Shown here piece after piece: positions 27,763-36,895 of a DNA stretch of 64,000 bases (positions within the stretch are counted from its first letter, which is position 1; each line of letters begins with the position of its first letter). The notes under the pieces are model-generated. The model did no database searches, was not told the origin of the DNA, and saw nothing but the letters and a program-made list of their open reading frames with translations. The stretch is from Polaribacter cellanae (GTDB taxonomy: Bacteria; Bacteroidota; Bacteroidia; Flavobacteriales; Flavobacteriaceae): assembly GCF_017569185.1 (NCBI RefSeq), contig NZ_CP071869.1:3882501-3946500 (forward strand). Reading direction: 5' to 3'. A program made the position numbers and the translations under genes.

Positions 27763-28974
27763 ATGGGTAAAGTAAAAGTTGTTACAGTAGGTTTAGGATA
27801 TATTGGGTTGCCAACCTCTGCATTAATAGCGCAAAATGGAATTCAAGTTCATGGAGTAGATGTCAATCAAAAAGTAGTTGATACTATTAATAAAGGGAAA
27901 ATTCATATAGTTGAACCAAGTTTAGATATTGCTGTTGAAGAATCAGTTAGAAAAGGTTTTTTAAAAGCAGACGTGAAACCTGTTGAAGCAGAAACATATT
28001 TAATAGTTGTTCCAACACCTTTTAAAGGAAATCATGAGCCAGATATATCTTATGTTGAGTCTGCAACTAAAAATATTATACCTTTTTTAAAAGATGATGA
28101 TTTATATATTATAGAGTCAACTTCACCTATCGGTACAACAGAAAAAATGATGAATTTAATTTATGGAGAAAGACCAGAATTAAAAGGAAAACTGAACATT
28201 GCATATTGTCCTGAAAGAGTATTACCAGGAAATGTAATGCATGAGTTGGTGCATAATGATAGAGTAATTGGTGGTATTGACGAGAAATCTACCCAAAAAG
28301 CTTTAAGCTTTTACAAACAATTTGTTAAAGGAGAGTTACACGCTACAAATGCAAGAACTGCTGAAATGTGTAAACTAACAGAAAACTCTTCAAGAGATGT
28401 GCAAATAGCCTTCGCAAATGAGCTTTCTTTAATTTGTGATAAAGCAGCTATTAATGTTTGGGAATTAATTAACTTGGCAAATAAACATCCAAGAGTAAAT
28501 ATTTTACAGCCTGGTTGTGGTGTTGGAGGGCATTGTATTGCTGTTGATCCTTACTTTATAGTTTCTGATTACCCGATGGAGTCTAAAATTATTGGAACTG
28601 CCAGAGAGGTAAATAATTACAAATCGTTTTGGTGTGCAGAAAAAATACAAAATGAAAAATTAAAGTTTGAGCTAGAACACAGAAGAAAACCAAAAGTTGC
28701 CTTAATGGGATTAGCTTTTAAACCAAATATTGATGATTTAAGAGAGTCTCCAGCTAAATATATTGTTAATAAAGTTTTGCAAAATGACAGTAATGGTGAA
28801 TATTTTATTGTAGAACCGAATATTAAAGAGCATAATGTTTTTAAGTTGACAGCTTATTCTAAAGCAGTAAGGGAAGCAGATATTGTAGTTTTATTAGTAG
28901 CTCATGATGAGTTTAAGAACCTGAAAAACATAAACAATAAGGTTATTTTAGATTTTTGTGGAGTTAATAAGTAA
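27763..28974 (+). CDS. wecC: UDP-N-acetyl-D-mannosamine dehydrogenase
   Basis: 403 residues. Rossmann motif VGLGYIGLPTSALIAQNG, AYCPERVLPGN, and the catalytic cysteine in PGCGVGGHCIAVDPYF. It oxidises UDP-ManNAc to UDP-ManNAcA, the second sugar of enterobacterial common antigen. The call over other UDP-sugar dehydrogenases rests on the sequence style and the adjacent wecB. It is the third nucleotide-sugar dehydrogenase of the locus. Confidence 0.9.
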   Translation: MGKVKVVTVGLGYIGLPTSALIAQNGIQVHGVDVNQKVVDTINKGKIHIVEPSLDIAVEESVRKGFLKADVKPVEAETYLIVVPTPFKGNHEPDISYVESATKNIIPFLKDDDLYIIESTSPIGTTEKMMNLIYGERPELKGKLNIAYCPERVLPGNVMHELVHNDRVIGGIDEKSTQKALSFYKQFVKGELHATNARTAEMCKLTENSSRDVQIAFANELSLICDKAAINVWELINLANKHPRVNILQPGCGVGGHCIAVDPYFIVSDYPMESKIIGTAREVNNYKSFWCAEKIQNEKLKFELEHRRKPKVALMGLAFKPNIDDLRESPAKYIVNKVLQNDSNGEYFIVEPNIKEHNVFKLTAYSKAVREADIVVLLVAHDEFKNLKNINNKVILDFCGVNK

Positions 28975-28979
28975 AAACC

Positions 28980-30029
28980 ATGAGTAAGAAAATATTAATA
29001 ACTGGAGGGGCAGGGTTTATAGGATCTCATGTAATTAGGCTTTTTGTAAATAAATACCCAGAATATAAGATTTACAATTTAGATCTGTTAACATATGCTG
29101 GAAATTTAGAAAACTTAACAGATGTCGAGTCAAAAGAGAACTATATTTTTATCAAAGGAGATATAACCGATGAAGCTTTTATAGATCGTATTTTTAATAA
29201 ATATAAATTTGACAATGTAATTCATTTAGCCGCAGAATCTCATGTAGATAGGTCGATTACAGATCCATTGGCATTTGCAAAAACAAATATTTTGGGTACA
29301 ATGGTGCTTTTAAATGCCTTTAAAAATACTTGGAAAGATAATTTTAATAATAAATTATTTTATCATGTAAGTACAGATGAGGTTTATGGAACATTAGGAG
29401 AAAAAGGACTCTTCACCGAAAAAACATCTTATGACCCAAACTCTCCTTATTCTGCAAGTAAGGCAAGTTCAGATCATTTTGTTAGAGCATATGGAGAAAC
29501 TTATAATATGCCATATGTTATTAGTAACTGTTCAAATAATTATGGTGCAAATCAATTTCCAGAAAAACTAATTCCTTTATTTATAAATAATATTATTAAT
29601 AACAAAAAGTTACCAGTTTATGGAGACGGAAAATATACTCGAGATTGGTTATATGTTATAGATCACGCTATCGCTATAGATTTAGTTTTTCATAAAGGAG
29701 AAGAAGGAGAAACATATAACATTGGAGGTTTTAATGAATGGCAAAACATTGATTTAATTAAAGTGTTGTGTCAACAAATGGATATAAAATTAGGAAGAGA
29801 TAAAAGAGAAAGCGAAAAGTTAATTACATATATAAAAGACAGACCTGGTCATGATTTAAGATATGCAATAGATGCAACAAAAATAAATAATGAACTAGGG
29901 TGGAAACCATCAGTAACTTTTGAAGAAGGGCTTTCTAAAACTATTGATTGGTATTTAGAGAATGAAGTATGGTTAAATAATGTTACTTCTGGTAAATATC
30001 AAAAATACTACAAAGAAACCTATTTATAA
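28980..30029 (+). CDS. rfbB: dTDP-glucose 4,6-dehydratase
   Basis: 349 residues. Extended SDR with ITGGAGFIGSHV, VHLAAESHVDRSI, FYHVSTDEVYGTLG (Thr-Asp-Glu active site) and YSASKASSDH (Tyr-x3-Lys). It makes dTDP-4-keto-6-deoxyglucose. No rfbC or rfbD (rhamnose genes) follows; the WecE aminotransferase downstream would take the product toward dTDP-Fuc4N instead, so rffG is an equally good name. Confidence 0.95.
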   Translation: MSKKILITGGAGFIGSHVIRLFVNKYPEYKIYNLDLLTYAGNLENLTDVESKENYIFIKGDITDEAFIDRIFNKYKFDNVIHLAAESHVDRSITDPLAFAKTNILGTMVLLNAFKNTWKDNFNNKLFYHVSTDEVYGTLGEKGLFTEKTSYDPNSPYSASKASSDHFVRAYGETYNMPYVISNCSNNYGANQFPEKLIPLFINNIINNKKLPVYGDGKYTRDWLYVIDHAIAIDLVFHKGEEGETYNIGGFNEWQNIDLIKVLCQQMDIKLGRDKRESEKLITYIKDRPGHDLRYAIDATKINNELGWKPSVTFEEGLSKTIDWYLENEVWLNNVTSGKYQKYYKETYL

Positions 30030-30038
30030 ATATAAGCT

Positions 30039-30911
30039 ATGAAAGGAATTATACTTGCTGGAGGGTCTGGTACAAGATTACATCCATTAACAATTGCAGT
30101 TTCTAAGCAGTTACTACCAATTTATGATAAACCGATGATTTATTATCCATTATCGGTGCTAATGTTAGCGGGAATTAAAGAAATTTTAATTATTTCAACC
30201 CCACACGATTTACCAAATTTTAAGACTCTTTTAGGAGATGGCTCTCAAATTGGTTTGCAATTATCTTATGCGGAACAACCATCACCAGACGGGTTAGCAC
30301 AAGCATTTATTATTGGAGAGGAGTTTATAGCAAATGATGATGTTTGTTTAATTTTAGGAGATAATATATTTTATGGATCAGGTTTTCAAAGTTTATTAGC
30401 AGAAGCTGTAAATACAGTGAAAAATGAAAAAAAAGCTATTGTTTTCGGAAATGTTGTAAAAGATCCAGAGCGATATGGTATTGCAGAGATAGATGGAGAA
30501 GGAAATGTAATAAGTGTTGAAGAAAAGCCAATAAAACCAAAATCAAACTACGCCATTGTAGGCTTGTATTTTTATCCAAACTCAGTTGTTGAAATAGCAA
30601 AAAAAGTAAAACCTTCTAATAGAGGAGAGTTAGAAATTACAAGTGTAAATGATTCTTATTTAGATGAAAAAAAATTAAAAATAAAGGTGTTAAGTAGAGG
30701 TTTTGCTTGGTTAGATACCGGAACACATGAGTCTTTAACGGAGGCAACAGAGTTTGTAAAAGCAGTTGAGAAAAGAACGGGACTTAAGATTGCTTGTTTA
30801 GAAGAAATTGCTATAAAAATGAAGATGATTTCTGAAAAATCGATATACAATAGAGTAAAGGAGTTAAAAGGGGATTATTATGATTATATAAAAAATATTT
30901 TAAAGAAATAG
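30039..30911 (+). CDS. rfbA: Glucose-1-phosphate thymidylyltransferase
   Basis: 290 residues, normal. The N-terminal [16 protein letters not shown] is the nucleotide-binding signature, and [18 protein letters not shown] and [14 protein letters not shown] are conserved. It makes dTDP-glucose for the dehydratase encoded just upstream. Equivalent to RffH of the ECA cluster. Confidence 0.96.
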   Translation: MKGIILAGGSGTRLHPLTIAVSKQLLPIYDKPMIYYPLSVLMLAGIKEILIISTPHDLPNFKTLLGDGSQIGLQLSYAEQPSPDGLAQAFIIGEEFIANDDVCLILGDNIFYGSGFQSLLAEAVNTVKNEKKAIVFGNVVKDPERYGIAEIDGEGNVISVEEKPIKPKSNYAIVGLYFYPNSVVEIAKKVKPSNRGELEITSVNDSYLDEKKLKIKVLSRGFAWLDTGTHESLTEATEFVKAVEKRTGLKIACLEEIAIKMKMISEKSIYNRVKELKGDYYDYIKNILKK

Positions 30912-30926
30912 TAAAGATATATAAGT

Positions 30927-31631
30927 ATGATAAAAAAATTAGATTGGGACTCGAATTTTTTTGGTTATCAAATAGGTAAAACTGTAATACTTAAAGAGAG
31001 TAGTTTTGATTTCGAAATTTTTAAGCGTAGAAGTATTAAATATAAATTAATATATATATATTCGGAGAAAAAACAAAATCTTGAAAATTTTGAACTATTA
31101 GACAGAAAAGTAACTTTTTATCAAGAATTAGCAAAATATAAACAACCTTTTCTAAAAAAACATGATATAACTATAAAAAGCTTTGATTCACGAACAGATA
31201 ATTTGGATAGTTTAATTAATCTGTCAATTGAAAGTGGGATATATTCACGATTTAATTTAGATAAAAAAATAACCAATAGTAACTTTGAGAGGCTTTACAG
31301 GGAGTGGGTTTTAAATTCAATTAACGGTAAGCTAGCTTTTGAAGTTTTTGTAGCTAAGAATGTTTTGGGTAATCTTATTGGTTTTATTACATTAGGGAAA
31401 ATAAATGAAGATGTTTCAGAAATCGGGCTAATAGCTGTGGATAAAAATGAAAGAGGTAAAGGAGTTGCTCAAACACTAATTGAAAGAGCTATCCAAGAAT
31501 CAATTTTATTAGGATATAAAAAAATTGAAGTAGTAACTCAAAAAGATAATATACCAGCTATGAAACTATATTCAAGAGCAGGTTTTTTAGAAAAGGAAAC
31601 AACTTATATATACCATTATTGGAACTTATGA
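30927..31631 (+). CDS. wecD: GNAT acetyltransferase, WecD-like
   Basis: 234 residues. The start LDWDSNFFGYQIGK is very characteristic of WecD (RffC), and the acetyl-CoA loop is NERGKGVAQTLIERAI (about 173-188). It should acetylate dTDP-4-amino-4,6-dideoxygalactose to dTDP-Fuc4NAc. The stop overlaps the next start as ATGA, as in a coupled pair with WecE. Confidence 0.85.
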   Translation: MIKKLDWDSNFFGYQIGKTVILKESSFDFEIFKRRSIKYKLIYIYSEKKQNLENFELLDRKVTFYQELAKYKQPFLKKHDITIKSFDSRTDNLDSLINLSIESGIYSRFNLDKKITNSNFERLYREWVLNSINGKLAFEVFVAKNVLGNLIGFITLGKINEDVSEIGLIAVDKNERGKGVAQTLIERAIQESILLGYKKIEVVTQKDNIPAMKLYSRAGFLEKETTYIYHYWNL

Positions 31632-32761
31632 TACCATTCAACAAACCATACTTAACTGGAAAAGAGACAGAATATATTGAGGATGCCGTTTTAACAGGTA
31701 AATTATCTGGTAATGGGAAATACACAAAATTATGTCAACATTATTTTGAAGAAAAATACAATTTCGGAAAATGTTTATTAACCACTTCTTGTACGGATGC
31801 TTTAGAAATGGCCGCTATTTTAGCAAATATACAGCCGGGAGATGAAGTTATTATGCCATCATACACTTTTGTATCTACCTCTAATGCTTTTGTTTTAAGG
31901 GGCGCAAAAATTGTTTTTGCTGATAGTAGAAAAGATCATCCAGGGATTGATGAGGCTAGTATAGAATCTTTAATAACTGAAAAAACAAAAGTGATTGTTC
32001 CAGTTCATTACGCAGGTGTTGCGTGTAATATGGAAAAAATAATGAACTTAGCAACTAAATATAATTTATTGGTTATTGAAGATGCAGCACAAGCTATAGA
32101 CAGTTACTATACGTTTAGTGATGGCTCAAAAAAAGTATTAGGTAGTATTGGCCATTTAAGTGCTTTTTCTTTTCACGAAACTAAAAATATTATATCTGGA
32201 GAGGGAGGAATGTTGGTTGTAAATGATTTAAAATTTTCAAATCGTGCTGAAATAATATGGGAAAAGGGTACTAATCGATCTGCATTCTTTAAAGGTGAGG
32301 TAGATAAATATGGTTGGGTAGATATAGGTTCCTCTTTTTTACCTTCAGAAATTATTGCCGCTTTTTTGTGGGCACAGCTAGAAAACTTAGAGAAGATACA
32401 AACTAAAAGAATAGGTATTTGGAACAATTATTATTTTGGGTTAGAGAAATGGGCAAAAAAAAATGATGTAATATTGCCTTATAGGCCAGATTATTCTACA
32501 AATAATGCGCACATGTTTTACCTTGTTTGTAAGAGCATTGAACAAAGAACAATTTTAATAAAGAAATTAAAAGAGCACGGCATATCTGCAGTATTTCATT
32601 ATTTAAGTTTACACGAAAGCCCTTTTTATCATTCTAAACACGATGGTAGAGCTTTGCCTAAATCAAATCACTATTCAAATTGTTTGGTTAGGTTGCCTTT
32701 ATTTTATGAATTAAAAGAAGAGGATATAAAAAAAATAATAGATATTATTACTACTATATAA
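31628..32761 (+). CDS. wecE: dTDP-4-amino-4,6-dideoxygalactose transaminase
   Basis: 377 residues from ATG at 31628 (MIPFNKPYLTGKE); a TTG three codons upstream is less likely because homologues begin MIPFN. A PLP-dependent DegT/DnrJ/EryC1 enzyme with SYTFVSTSNAF, EDAAQAIDSYY and the PLP lysine in SFHETKNIISGEGGM. It aminates dTDP-4-keto-6-deoxyglucose. The start overlaps the wecD stop, and the stop overlaps the wecF start by one base. Confidence 0.92.
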   Translation: MIPFNKPYLTGKETEYIEDAVLTGKLSGNGKYTKLCQHYFEEKYNFGKCLLTTSCTDALEMAAILANIQPGDEVIMPSYTFVSTSNAFVLRGAKIVFADSRKDHPGIDEASIESLITEKTKVIVPVHYAGVACNMEKIMNLATKYNLLVIEDAAQAIDSYYTFSDGSKKVLGSIGHLSAFSFHETKNIISGEGGMLVVNDLKFSNRAEIIWEKGTNRSAFFKGEVDKYGWVDIGSSFLPSEIIAAFLWAQLENLEKIQTKRIGIWNNYYFGLEKWAKKNDVILPYRPDYSTNNAHMFYLVCKSIEQRTILIKKLKEHGISAVFHYLSLHESPFYHSKHDGRALPKSNHYSNCLVRLPLFYELKEEDIKKIIDIITTI

Positions 32762-33924
32762 TGATAATACACATTGCGTCTGACGAAAAGTTTATAAATA
32801 GTGCTTATTGGCAATTTAACAATATTGGAGAAAAAGAAAATATATTTTATATACTTGTACAAGATGTTGATAAAAAACTAAAGCATGTAAATATTGAGGA
32901 CGGTATGAATTTAGTTTCTTTAAATATAAGAAACTTAAAAATTTTAGGAAAATCATTAGATAAGGCAACTTTAGTATGTTTCCATGGTTTAGATTATTAT
33001 AGTAGTATCGTTTTAAATAATTTACCTAGAAATCAAAAAGTACTATGGATATTATTCGGCAAAGAAGTACATAATAATTCTCATCTGCTAAACACAAAAA
33101 AAAATATTGGAGAAAAAACATACGCTAAATTTTTGTCTAAAAATATCTTGGATAGATTGAAGGGGAAATATAAAGATTATTTTAGAGGGGTTTACTACCG
33201 TATAAGAAATAAAACAGGAAGCCCTTTTTATGAAATAACAAAAGCCATGAAAAGAGCAAATTATTGTGGTATTTTATACAAAGAAGAATTTCAATTAGTA
33301 AAAGAGAAGCTTAACACTAAAATAGAATATATTAAATTTTCTTATTATCCAATTGAAAAAATGATTGGTGATATAAATTCAAAAATTTCAGGTATAAATA
33401 TTCTGTTAGGTAATTCAGCAAGTACCACTAATAATCATTTAGAGGCTTTTGATATGTTAAAAAAAATGAATCTTGATGGACGTAAAATTATTACACCTTT
33501 AAGCTATGGAGATAAAAATTATAAAAATGAAATAGAAAAAAAAGGGAAGCAAATACTAAAAGATAAGTTTAAGCCATTAGTAAATTTTATGCCATTACAT
33601 AAATACAATGCATATGTTCAAAATTGTAGCATCGTAATTATGAACCATTATAGGCAACAAGCTGTAGGAAATGTACTTGCAATGTTGTGGATGGGCTCTA
33701 AAGTATATTTAGATAAAAGAAATACATTATATCATTACCTTAAAAGAATAGGAGTAAATATATATGAAATTTCAAAAGATTTTATTCCAGAAAATAAAGA
33801 AGCTTTAAACAGTTTAACAGTAGCCCAGCAAGAACATAACAGAGCGTGTTTAAAAGAAGAAATTAATAAAGAAGTACTTTTAAATGATTTAAAAATAGCG
33901 ATTAATAGTGTTATATGTCGTTAA
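32761..33924 (+). CDS. wecF: TDP-Fuc4NAc:lipid II transferase, WecF-like
   Basis: 387 residues, slightly longer than E. coli WecF (about 360). It belongs to GT56, which adds Fuc4NAc to the undecaprenyl-linked disaccharide. Matching features are INILLGNSASTTNNHLEAF (nucleotide-binding part), KIITPLSYGDKNY, MPLHKYNAYVQNCS and NHYRQQAVGNVLAMLWMGSKVYL. No membrane segments. GT56 is a small family that I know mainly from enterobacteria, so its presence here is a strong pointer to an ECA-like repeat. It overlaps the flippase gene by 10 bp. Confidence 0.85.
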   Translation: MIIHIASDEKFINSAYWQFNNIGEKENIFYILVQDVDKKLKHVNIEDGMNLVSLNIRNLKILGKSLDKATLVCFHGLDYYSSIVLNNLPRNQKVLWILFGKEVHNNSHLLNTKKNIGEKTYAKFLSKNILDRLKGKYKDYFRGVYYRIRNKTGSPFYEITKAMKRANYCGILYKEEFQLVKEKLNTKIEYIKFSYYPIEKMIGDINSKISGINILLGNSASTTNNHLEAFDMLKKMNLDGRKIITPLSYGDKNYKNEIEKKGKQILKDKFKPLVNFMPLHKYNAYVQNCSIVIMNHYRQQAVGNVLAMLWMGSKVYLDKRNTLYHYLKRIGVNIYEISKDFIPENKEALNSLTVAQQEHNRACLKEEINKEVLLNDLKIAINSVICR

Positions 33925-35216
33925 AAAAACAAGTTACAAAAGGGGTTAAATGGACTACTGCCAGTTCTATTGTTTTAGCTATTGTAGCCATTCTTAAAAT
34001 TTCTGTTTTAGCACGTTTCTTGGATAAAGCAGATTTTGGTTTAATGGCGTTAGTTACCTTTGTAATGAGTTTTATGGAACTATTTAATGACATGGGGTTA
34101 AGTTCTGCAATTTTACATAAACAGGATATTACAAAAAAGCAGTATGCTAGTTTATATTGGATTAATTGGTGTGTTAGTTTGCTTTTATTTGGATTGCTTT
34201 ATTTGCTTACTCCCTATGTAGCTTCATTTTATGAACAACCACTTTTGAATACGCTAATTCCTCTTATAGGAATAAATTTGTTATTATCAGGTTTAGGAAG
34301 GCAATTTAAAACAATACAGCAAAAAAAAATGCTCTTCAATTTAATAGGCATAATAGAAATTGTAGGAGCTTGTTTTTCGTTAATAATTGCAATATTTCTA
34401 GCGATTAAAGGTTATGGAGTTTTCTCATTAGTATATTCACTTATATTCCAATCTCTATTTACAAATATATCTTTTTTTATTATAGGTATAAAACAACAAG
34501 GACTTATATTCCATTTTAAATTTATAGAAATACAAAGTTTTATTAAGATTGGTATTTATCAAGTCGGAGGACAAATTATAAATTATTTTAATAGAGATTT
34601 AGATATTTTATTAATAGGAAAGCTATTCTCAGCTGATGCATTGGGAGGCTATAGTTTAGCAAAACAATTAGTTTTTAGACCAGCACAGTTAATTAACCCT
34701 ATTTTGGTAAAAGTTGCTACTCCTACGCTGGCATTATTCCAAAAAGATATTAATGAATTAAAAAAAGCGTATTTAAGATTAATAAACATTGTAGCATCAA
34801 TTAATATTCCTATTTATTTTGGAGTCATTATATTTGCATCGTTCATTGTTCAAGTTTTATATGGTACTGGTTTTGAAAATATAGTAATTATTGTTCGAAT
34901 TTTATCTGTTTATATGATATTTAGGTCTCTTGGTAACCCAATAGGTAGTTTAGTTGTAGCGACAGGTAGAACAGATTTGGAGTTTGTTTGGAATGTAATA
35001 GTTTTATTAATTACTCCGCTTTTTATCTATTTAGGTTCCCGATTTAGTATTGTTGGGGTAACAATTGGTGTTACACTTTCAATGATAATTTTATATTTAC
35101 CAGCTTGGAGGTTACTTGTATTTAAGTTAACTAGAGCAAGTTTTTTAGAATATTTTAAAGCTTGTTTTAAGATGAATTTTAATTTTTTAGGATTACTTAA
35201 AAATAAGTTTAATTAA
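33915..35216 (+). CDS. wzx: Lipopolysaccharide flippase, Wzx family
   Basis: 433 residues with about 12-14 hydrophobic segments and the N-terminal KKQVTKGVKWTTASSIVLAI typical of the MOP-superfamily polysaccharide transporters. It should move the lipid-linked repeat unit across the inner membrane. It follows wecF without a gap, as wzxE sits within the ECA cluster. Substrate specificity cannot be read from sequence. Confidence 0.88.
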   Translation: MSLKKQVTKGVKWTTASSIVLAIVAILKISVLARFLDKADFGLMALVTFVMSFMELFNDMGLSSAILHKQDITKKQYASLYWINWCVSLLLFGLLYLLTPYVASFYEQPLLNTLIPLIGINLLLSGLGRQFKTIQQKKMLFNLIGIIEIVGACFSLIIAIFLAIKGYGVFSLVYSLIFQSLFTNISFFIIGIKQQGLIFHFKFIEIQSFIKIGIYQVGGQIINYFNRDLDILLIGKLFSADALGGYSLAKQLVFRPAQLINPILVKVATPTLALFQKDINELKKAYLRLINIVASINIPIYFGVIIFASFIVQVLYGTGFENIVIIVRILSVYMIFRSLGNPIGSLVVATGRTDLEFVWNVIVLLITPLFIYLGSRFSIVGVTIGVTLSMIILYLPAWRLLVFKLTRASFLEYFKACFKMNFNFLGLLKNKFN

Positions 35217-35261
35217 TTTTAAGATAATAGTTCCAATTGCAAGAAAAAGAATAGATATCTA

Positions 35262-35648
35262 ATGACTTTCAATCAAAGAAGAAAAAAAAGGGATTTTAAT
35301 AAACCAGTAGCACCTGCGTTAATATTTAATGTTTTTTTTGTATTGAGTTTTCTATTTTTTTTTGTTAACATAAGGTCTAATTTCTTTGGTAATTTTATTG
35401 TTTTTTTACATTTTATAACGTCTATTTTAAGTATCGTAACATTAATATTAGTTTTATGTTTATGGTCCCTAAAAATTGGTATAAAAAAAACACAAATGAA
35501 AGATTTAGACTATGGTTTTAGTATCGAGACAAAAAAAACAGGAAAAATAAATAATAGAATACATTTTGATAAAGTTGTAAAATTATTAACAGTTCGTTTA
35601 CAAGAAATTAAATTTATATTGAATGGTTCATTTAAAATTTATATTTAA
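35262..35648 (+). CDS. Unknown small membrane protein
   Basis: 128 residues. A basic N-terminus (RRKKRDF) is followed by two hydrophobic segments (about 18-38 and 45-68), and a soluble tail of about 60 residues rich in Lys and Ile, ending in FKIYI. I do not recognise a family. It lies between the flippase and the polymerase, and its stop TAATG overlaps the wzy start, so it is part of the operon. Perhaps an accessory of polymerisation or flipping; this is only a guess from position. Confidence 0.6.
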   Translation: MTFNQRRKKRDFNKPVAPALIFNVFFVLSFLFFFVNIRSNFFGNFIVFLHFITSILSIVTLILVLCLWSLKIGIKKTQMKDLDYGFSIETKKTGKINNRIHFDKVVKLLTVRLQEIKFILNGSFKIYI

Positions 35649-36895
35649 TGAAATTACCAAATATTCTTTTTTATATATTTCTTTTCCTTGGTTTCTTCTT
35701 ACCAAGCAATAGTAGTTATTATATTTCAATTGACGGAGTATTATTAAGTATTAATGAAATATCGTTCTTCTTGTTACCAATTATCAATTTATTTTGTTCT
35801 TCAAAAAATAAATTTTTAGTAACTAATTTTAAACTAAAAAGAAATATTTTTTTAGTTATTATTATTATAGTTTTTACAGAAGTAATTGTTAAGGGTTTAA
35901 TATATAATCAAACAATTATTGAATCTTTCAAGGCTATACGAATAGGGTTGCCATTATTTTCCTCGTTAATACTTTTGTTTCAGGGTATAAGGGGTGATAT
36001 TAAAATAATTTGGAAAGTCTTGTTAGTTGCTATAGGTATTTCTGTCGTTTTATCAATAATTTCTATTTATTTCCCTTTACCTATTTATTATGACATAGAA
36101 AATGGACAAAATTTTTTATCTAAAAACAACGGAAGAATAATTAACTCGAATGCCTCTTTTGGATTAATTGGCATTTATTTATTATTATCAAAAAAGCAGA
36201 AATGGTACAGTAGCGGTAAATTGGTAAAATTCGTATCTGTTTTAAGTATTATATCATTGATGCTTTCTTTTAACAGAACTTTTTTAGCAATTCTAATTAT
36301 AGAAATTTTATACTTAGTTAAAAAAACATTTTCAGTTAGAAAATTAATTAAAACCTTCTTATTAAGCGCTAGTTTTATTTTACTTATTATATTGATTTAT
36401 AATAACAATAAGATTATAAAGAATAGTGTAGATAAAAGAATTACTTCAATAGTACTTGGTGAAAAGACATTAAAATCTTCAACAATAGATGGTAACAGGC
36501 GAGTAATTTATGAAGGAGTACTAGACAGGTTAAACTCTGGGTATTTTTGGATAGGCTTACCAATGAAAAAACCCATTTTCGTTTGGTTAAGAAAATGGTC
36601 TACAGGTGAAGATAGAGAAATGAGCGTTACAGATACTTCAGTTATAACTTTTTTATTACGTTATGGTATTATACCTTTATTTCTTATAGTTCTCATTTTT
36701 AAGCAACTTTATAAGGTTTCACGTAATAATTTTTACAAAACTATTTTTGTGCTATATTTAATATCGTCATTAAATATAGATTCATTACTAAGACAAAACA
36801 CAGTGTTCTTTTTAATAATTATTTTAATTATAACAAATGAAAAACTAAAGTATAAAAATGAAAAATATCTTATTTATAGCAAAAACAAATCTTAA
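35648..36895 (+). CDS. O-antigen polymerase-like membrane protein (Wzy)
   Basis: 415 residues, strongly hydrophobic, with about 10-12 membrane segments and a hydrophilic loop near 270-330 containing KRITSIVLGEKTLKSSTID...NRR and a Trp-rich stretch. This topology and its place next to the flippase fit a Wzy-type polymerase of the O-antigen ligase superfamily. Wzy proteins have little sequence identity, so the call rests on topology and context. The 3' end overlaps the next gene by 38 bp. Confidence 0.75.
   Translation: MKLPNILFYIFLFLGFFLPSNSSYYISIDGVLLSINEISFFLLPIINLFCSSKNKFLVTNFKLKRNIFLVIIIIVFTEVIVKGLIYNQTIIESFKAIRIGLPLFSSLILLFQGIRGDIKIIWKVLLVAIGISVVLSIISIYFPLPIYYDIENGQNFLSKNNGRIINSNASFGLIGIYLLLSKKQKWYSSGKLVKFVSVLSIISLMLSFNRTFLAILIIEILYLVKKTFSVRKLIKTFLLSASFILLIILIYNNNKIIKNSVDKRITSIVLGEKTLKSSTIDGNRRVIYEGVLDRLNSGYFWIGLPMKKPIFVWLRKWSTGEDREMSVTDTSVITFLLRYGIIPLFLIVLIFKQLYKVSRNNFYKTIFVLYLISSLNIDSLLRQNTVFFLIIILIITNEKLKYKNEKYLIYSKNKS

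Noticed and set aside
28980-30911. Rhamnose pathway (rfbB, rfbA)
   Set aside because: rfbC and rfbD are absent, and wecD/wecE follow, so a Fuc4NAc route is the better reading.
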